Shown here one piece after another: positions 5,201 through 7,664 of a stretch of DNA of 7,664 nucleotides (within the stretch, counting starts at the first letter, position 1; each line of letters opens with the position of its first letter). The position numbers were made by a program, and so were the translations under genes. The stretch is from Bacteroides sp. UBA1317. Its GTDB lineage: Bacteria; Bacteroidota; Bacteroidia; Bacteroidales; Bacteroidaceae. The stretch is from positions 1 to 7,664 of the forward strand of contig DBTL01000003.1 of the NCBI GenBank assembly GCA_002307035.1, in the 5' to 3' direction. The notes beneath the pieces were generated by a model. That model did no database searches, was not told the origin of the DNA, and saw only the letters and a list, made by a program, of their open reading frames with translations.

Positions 5201-7664
5201 AGTTTGAGTGACAACTGTCCCAAAATATTGGTGGTATGTTCTTGATGTTTTTTGCTCCAAAGCATTAATATTATCTAGCGCAAAACGCCCCTTAACATCA
5301 TATACCGATACCTGGCTCCTGCTTTTCCCTCCAGCGAATATTGTATCCGTCAGAATATTTCCAAAGACATCGTGTAAATAAGTTTTGTAGTAACCGAGTT
5401 TATCGTTGTTTCGCTCAACGATTTCTTTGACCAATAAACCACTATTCGGATCATATTCAAACTCCGAGACCCTTATCACATCAGTTTGACCAACAACATG
5501 TTTAGTTGAAGTTGCCTTTGTTAACCGCCCCAAATACCACTTGCTTACATCATTGGCATATTCATTTACAGTAGAGATGGTCGCTTCTGTTCCTATGCTC
5601 TGAGTGGTGGTCATTACATCACCATAATCATTAAAAGTGTATGACGTCGTAGTTGTATTGTATGGAATAGTTGACCCTAATTCATATTTTTTTTCTACGG
5701 TGGTGGTTGGTTGGTACGTGTAAATTAAAAAATCATCATGAACTTCGTCATAACTTCCAGGATAACTAAATAATTTAGAATATTTCTTATACTCATTTGT
5801 ATAGATTGTCTCTGACAATAATTGATTTGTATATTCTTGAGTATTTATTTTGACCTCATTCTTCTTTAACCCAACTGCAAAATGGATTGGGTCGTACTCG
5901 TAAAAACTGGTCGATGAGATGCCTGTTTGATCATCAGAACTTGTGAATTCAGAGAATCCCAAAAATCCTTTTCCGGTTTTATGTATTTTAGCACCAGCAT
6001 ATTTATATGAAGTAGATTTAATTCCTCCAATTCCATCATTTTGAGTCTTTTTATCGACAATCTGCATGGCACAAATAAAATCCGATACTGGATAGCTTCC
6101 ATTGGTATATGGAGTATATACAGCAGCAATTGTTAATGGCTTGTATGTGAAAGATGATGTGTTTCCATAGCTATCTGTAACGCTTTTCATCAACAGATCT
6201 CGGTCTGTATCACAGTTCGCGATCAGGATTGCTCCCCATGTATCATTGGCAGGAGTAATGATAAAATCTGATCTTCCATCTCCATTGAAGTCTCCATTAT
6301 GAAAATTAAAAGCATCTGTCGAGCATGTATTATCCCCCTCTTGTTCCAAGAAGAGAGAAAAATTATAAGTCCCAATTGTACTGTTTGCAATATACAATTG
6401 CATTTTGCCCATCGAAGTATAACCATATCCAGTTTTCTTTACCACATAAAAGTCATCTTTACCATCACCATTCAGATCAGCAATAAAAATATCTTTTTCA
6501 CTTGTCGAAAAATAGCCATTAAATTTTGTCTCAGAAAAACCGACTCCAGTTGAAACGAGTATTTTCCAAACTTCTTTGGTTTTCTGAACTTGTGTTGTTT
6601 CATTTAATTGAACCCAATATGTTTCCATTAAACCAGTTTGAAGAATATCTGTTTTTCCATCACCGTTGAAATCACCATAATTCAATTTTGATGTTTTATT
6701 AATTAGTGTGCTTGATGTTTTGATGAATGAAGATGAGTATGCGTATCCTTCCGGTTGTAGACATTCATATCCAGCAGCTGTTAAGTTCATAATGTCAGTC
6801 AAACCATCTCCATTGAAATCACCTGTTTCAACTCTTTCCCAATTCGTTGAAATAGTGCCTGTTACTTCTTGATATGTAATGGGAGAACTGTAGTATTTAG
6901 AAAAAAACAAATTATAGTCTTTTTTCCCAATAGAATATTGAAGAATATCTGAAATTCCATCTCCATTAAAATCACCTACAATTACATCAGTGGATTCATT
7001 CCTATCGGCAGCAAATGAAAATGAAGGATCTTGAAATGATGATCCATTTGACAACCGAATGCGATAATACTCTGTCCAAAAGTCATTATATTCATCATGA
7101 GTTCTAATCTTCGTTTTTTGCAAAAGATCTGTCTTCCCATCACCATTAAAGTCTCCTGGATCAAATTTCACAAAGCCATCTGCCAACATCCACGCATTTT
7201 TAAATATACAATTGTTTCCACTTGAAGCACCAAAAAACATTCCCCAGTCAGTAACCGGTTCTCCAGGTTTATGAGCAGCGATAAAATCACTTATTCCATC
7301 TCCATTAAAATCACCTATAGTTAATGTAGAATTATGACAGAATCTTAGCTCATTACTGTTTGTGTAACCATAACGAATTATTGGTTTATAAGTGTCATTT
7401 GTGTACCAATCTAATCGAATAGGAGCTAATCTATCTCCAGAAGATGAAATCTCAGTTATTGTTTTCAATAAATATTTCCCCCAATTATTAGAAGGGAAAT
7501 AAAGCTCATAACTTTTAACTTTATTCTCCTGACTATATATATCAATTGATGTTAGTATTTTTGTAATGTTTGATTTGTTTCCATTTATATAAGTTGCATT
7601 TGTTATTTGTCTATGATCATAGACAAACCTTATTGAAGCATATGGAGCTAATGCTGGAATTTTT
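2231..7664 (-). CDS. SpvB/FG-GAP/Rhs-repeat toxin (TcB-TcC-like), 5' end outside the window
   Basis: The frame is open from the window edge to TAA at 2231-2233, giving 1810 visible residues (numbered from 7663). A start at the TTG of 7466-7468 would be wrong: the 65 codons before it are open and read as the end of an SpvB/TcaC domain (YDHRQI at 15-20, SYELYF at 51-56, then LLKTITEISSSGDRLAP at 65-81). Next come seven D-x-N-G-D-G motifs (about 118-463), a TcB-middle-like region with KGFLGF at about 564-569, and YD repeats of the form Y-D-x-x-G-R (about 675-1465). The Rhs core terminus follows (YDPIIGRFLSPDPI at about 1471-1484, YSYCLNNPLSLVDPSGY at about 1497-1513), then a glycine-rich linker (about 1523-1681) and an unrecognised tip (1682-1810). 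In Tc toxins, TcB brings SpvB, the propeller and part of the Rhs shell, and TcC brings the rest plus the toxin. Here both are in one chain. The shell would enclose the tip, which is usually released by self-cleavage near the core terminus. Export route and target are not visible. Confidence 0.9.
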   Translation of the reverse strand, partial: KIPALAPYASIRFVYDHRQITNATYINGNKSNITKILTSIDIYSQENKVKSYELYFPSNNWGKYLLKTITEISSSGDRLAPIRLDWYTNDTYKPIIRYGYTNSNELRFCHNSTLTIGDFNGDGISDFIAAHKPGEPVTDWGMFFGASSGNNCIFKNAWMLADGFVKFDPGDFNGDGKTDLLQKTKIRTHDEYNDFWTEYYRIRLSNGSSFQDPSFSFAADRNESTDVIVGDFNGDGISDILQYSIGKKDYNLFFSKYYSSPITYQEVTGTISTNWERVETGDFNGDGLTDIMNLTAAGYECLQPEGYAYSSSFIKTSSTLINKTSKLNYGDFNGDGKTDILQTGLMETYWVQLNETTQVQKTKEVWKILVSTGVGFSETKFNGYFSTSEKDIFIADLNGDGKDDFYVVKKTGYGYTSMGKMQLYIANSTIGTYNFSLFLEQEGDNTCSTDAFNFHNGDFNGDGRSDFIITPANDTWGAILIANCDTDRDLLMKSVTDSYGNTSSFTYKPLTIAAVYTPYTNGSYPVSDFICAMQIVDKKTQNDGIGGIKSTSYKYAGAKIHKTGKGFLGFSEFTSSDDQTGISSTSFYEYDPIHFAVGLKKNEVKINTQEYTNQLLSETIYTNEYKKYSKLFSYPGSYDEVHDDFLIYTYQPTTTVEKKYELGSTIPYNTTTTSYTFNDYGDVMTTTQSIGTEATISTVNEYANDVSKWYLGRLTKATSTKHVVGQTDVIRVSEFEYDPNSGLLVKEIVERNNDKLGYYKTYLHDVFGNILTDTIFAGGKSRSQVSVYDVKGRFALDNINALEQKTSRTYHQYFGTVVTQTDPNLLTATAEYDSFGREKLATGPNGAKGVTAYRWCIGDANTPTGAVWFKYIEVSGKPGAKEYYDSLGRVLRKEAVGFDGRLIFVDTRYNALGQIEQQSDPYFKGETAQWTSFLYDPIGRLKQKTLTDLKTIVIIYNGFTTTTVNPLGKSDIRRTNMQGQLVESIDSKQKSITYVYNSAGNMTEVHDPKGNVVKMEYDIRGNRTKLIDLEIGTTTSDYNAFGELISEIDAKGDTLTLEYDDLGRMKKRIEKEGTTEWAYDTGTCGIGRLASVTSPNGYVKATKYDTYGRQINVNETIAGVAYATTTAYDSYGRVSMVNYPSKNGNGPIVRNVYNNFGYLSQVSNIQTGKNYWTAEIMNARGQIAQSLYGNGMQSTHTFDDVTGLLKHIKTAFGSNIVQDWEYQFDELGNLKMRRDDRRLLEETFKYDELNRLEKVFKNTTQTLGITYDELGNIMTKSDVGTYHYEDTNRPHAVTSITQCLGSILKTTDQRINYTSFDKVRTIAQGSDSLQIEYGSAYERIFAKSYQNNLLVKCRTYVGSLYEQEKEIVTGKIKEKFYIFGGDGLIAVQITDETGSKLSYVHKDHLGSMQCLTDESGLLAQELSFDAWGNRRNPENWDVYNSVPTGLIIDRGFTGHEHIDLFDLVNMDGRVYDPIIGRFLSPDPIIQDIENLQCLNRYSYCLNNPLSLVDPSGYSWLSQNWRSLVTAGVAISITALTAGIGTGIGGAMLAGAIGGFAGGAVGTLLNGGTVVQAFKAGAIGGLIGGVWGFFNYAAGFGTLFERTFKHIFAGSLMSGIQGQNVVHGMISGGLSSLGNGVINNEVSSAFLKVTAAAVLGGTISEIGGGKFANGAVTGAYSMLLNDLKHPLEKQIEEKLRTLKFGETISGKELGKAIGNNLLFLFVSKATRIDEYKFNIVRTIGGVTTGALSKDSYITISKSTLPINKKIEQVYRIQVFGLNPSFYTDVCNDFYINNDRVMYYNEKGQLVYGSTN
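2234..2620 (-). other. Variable C-terminal tip of the Rhs protein, probable toxin domain of unknown type
   Basis: The last 129 residues follow the segment GGGKFANGAVTGAYSML, which in Bacteroidota Rhs proteins commonly closes the conserved linker. The tip starts with a charged helix-like stretch (KHPLEKQIEEKLRTLKFGE) and a short hydrophobic stretch (NNLLFLFV). It ends with a polar, Tyr/Asn-rich part (FYTDVCNDFYINNDRVMYY). I see no nuclease, deaminase, ADP-ribosyltransferase or protease motif that I could name. Base composition is lower in GC than in the Rhs core, as expected for an exchangeable tip. It could also be an inactive or truncated tip. Confidence 0.55.
2258..2265 (-). promoter_or_regulatory. 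Probable ribosome binding site of the membrane-protein gene
   Basis: AAAAAGGA on the minus strand lies 10 bases before the ATG at 2245-2247, inside the 3' end of the Rhs coding sequence. Together with the in-frame TAG at 2251-2253 it supports that ATG as the start. Bacteroidota rely only weakly on Shine-Dalgarno pairing, so its weight is moderate. Confidence 0.45.
2621..3127 (-). other. Glycine/alanine-rich hydrophobic linker of the Rhs protein
   Basis: About 169 residues between the Rhs core terminus and the tip are rich in Gly and Ala, with several hydrophobic stretches (LVTAGVAISITALTAGIG, LAGAIGGFAGGAVGTLL, AGAIGGLIGGVWGFF). Regions of this kind are frequent behind Bacteroidota Rhs cores. 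They could help the toxin cross a membrane. That function is inference. Confidence 0.55.
3128..3511 (-). other. Rhs-associated core terminus
   Basis: This is the most conserved part of Rhs proteins. Visible motifs in order are YVHKDHLGSMQCLTD, LSFDAWGNRRNP, RGFTGHEHID, MDGRVYDPIIGRFLSPDPI and LNRYSYCLNNPLSLVDPSGY. In characterised TcC and Rhs proteins this block plugs the shell and contains the self-cleavage site that frees the tip. I could not confirm the full set of protease residues from sequence alone. Confidence 0.9.
3269..5641 (-). repeat. YD (Rhs) repeat region at protein level
   Basis: Many degenerate copies of Y-D-x-x-G-R/N are spaced about 20 residues apart, for example EYDSFGREK, YYDSLGRV, LYDPIGRL, EYDIRGNR, EYDDLGRM, KYDTYGRQ, AYDSYGRV, KYDELNRL and TYDELGNI. 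These strands build the hollow shell known from TcB-TcC and Rhs structures. The DNA copies are too diverged to count as nucleotide repeats. Confidence 0.88.
5642..6196 (-). other. TcB-middle-like region of the Rhs protein
   Basis: This stretch joins the FG-GAP repeats to the YD repeats. It contains VTDSYGNTSSFTY, a Y-x-Y-A-G-A-K-I segment and KTGKGFLGF, which resemble the middle domain of TcB/TcaC proteins, where K-G-F-L-G-F is a recurrent motif. The assignment rests on motif order and that motif only. Confidence 0.6.
6275..7312 (-). repeat. Array of seven FG-GAP/VCBS repeats
   Basis: Seven D-[FL]-N-G-D-G motifs, each followed by [IKLR]-[STD]-D, are coded at 7295-7312, 7136-7153, 6956-6973, 6803-6820, 6659-6676, 6461-6478 and 6275-6292. 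They lie 48-66 residues apart. The motif is a calcium-binding loop of beta-propeller blades. The coding copies remain similar at DNA level (variants of CCATCTCCATTAAAATCACC on the plus strand). In Tc toxins the propeller closes the shell and docks to TcA. Confidence 0.9.

Overview
The window looks like an accessory region of a Bacteroidota genome. The pointers are: a promoter of the Bacteroidota form TTTG-N19-TAnnTTTG in front of the transposase; a RhuM-family remnant of a type common in Bacteroidota; and a very long, AT-rich SpvB/FG-GAP/Rhs gene whose variable tip is followed by a small overlapping gene. No rRNA, tRNA or CRISPR array is visible, and the genus cannot be named from this sequence. 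Almost all coding is on the minus strand, so the description runs in transcription order from the right edge to the left.

Right edge to 2231: one huge open frame enters the window already open and ends at 2231. At least 1810 residues are visible. In order it carries the end of an SpvB/TcaC-type domain, seven FG-GAP (D-x-N-G-D-G) repeats, a TcB-middle-like region, a long YD (Rhs) repeat region, the conserved Rhs core terminus, a glycine-rich hydrophobic linker, and a C-terminal tip of about 130 residues that I do not recognise. This is the layout of a TcB-TcC toxin cocoon fused in one polypeptide, or more generally a polymorphic Rhs toxin. Its true start lies outside the window.

2247 to 1864: a 127-residue protein with three predicted membrane helices starts inside the last 17 bases of the Rhs gene. 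Position, overlap and very low GC make it the best candidate for the cognate immunity protein. The unknown tip plus this unknown membrane protein is the most promising undescribed part of the window.

1883 to 1731: a short gap holding a 30-codon lipoprotein-like ORF on the plus strand, an 11-bp inverted repeat between the two convergent ORFs (possible terminator), and a 16-bp perfect palindrome.

1730 to 283: an IS5-family insertion sequence with an apparently intact 459-residue DDE transposase. Its GC is clearly higher than that of its neighbours. A promoter and a 9-bp-stem hairpin sit just upstream of the start codon, placed so that the hairpin should form only in read-through transcripts. 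The two IS ends match over about 13 bp but are imperfect, and no convincing target duplication was found.

282 to 1: a degraded fragment of a RhuM-family gene, about 49 codons, cut at both ends. The region therefore shows gene decay, IS insertion and an exchangeable toxin tip close together.
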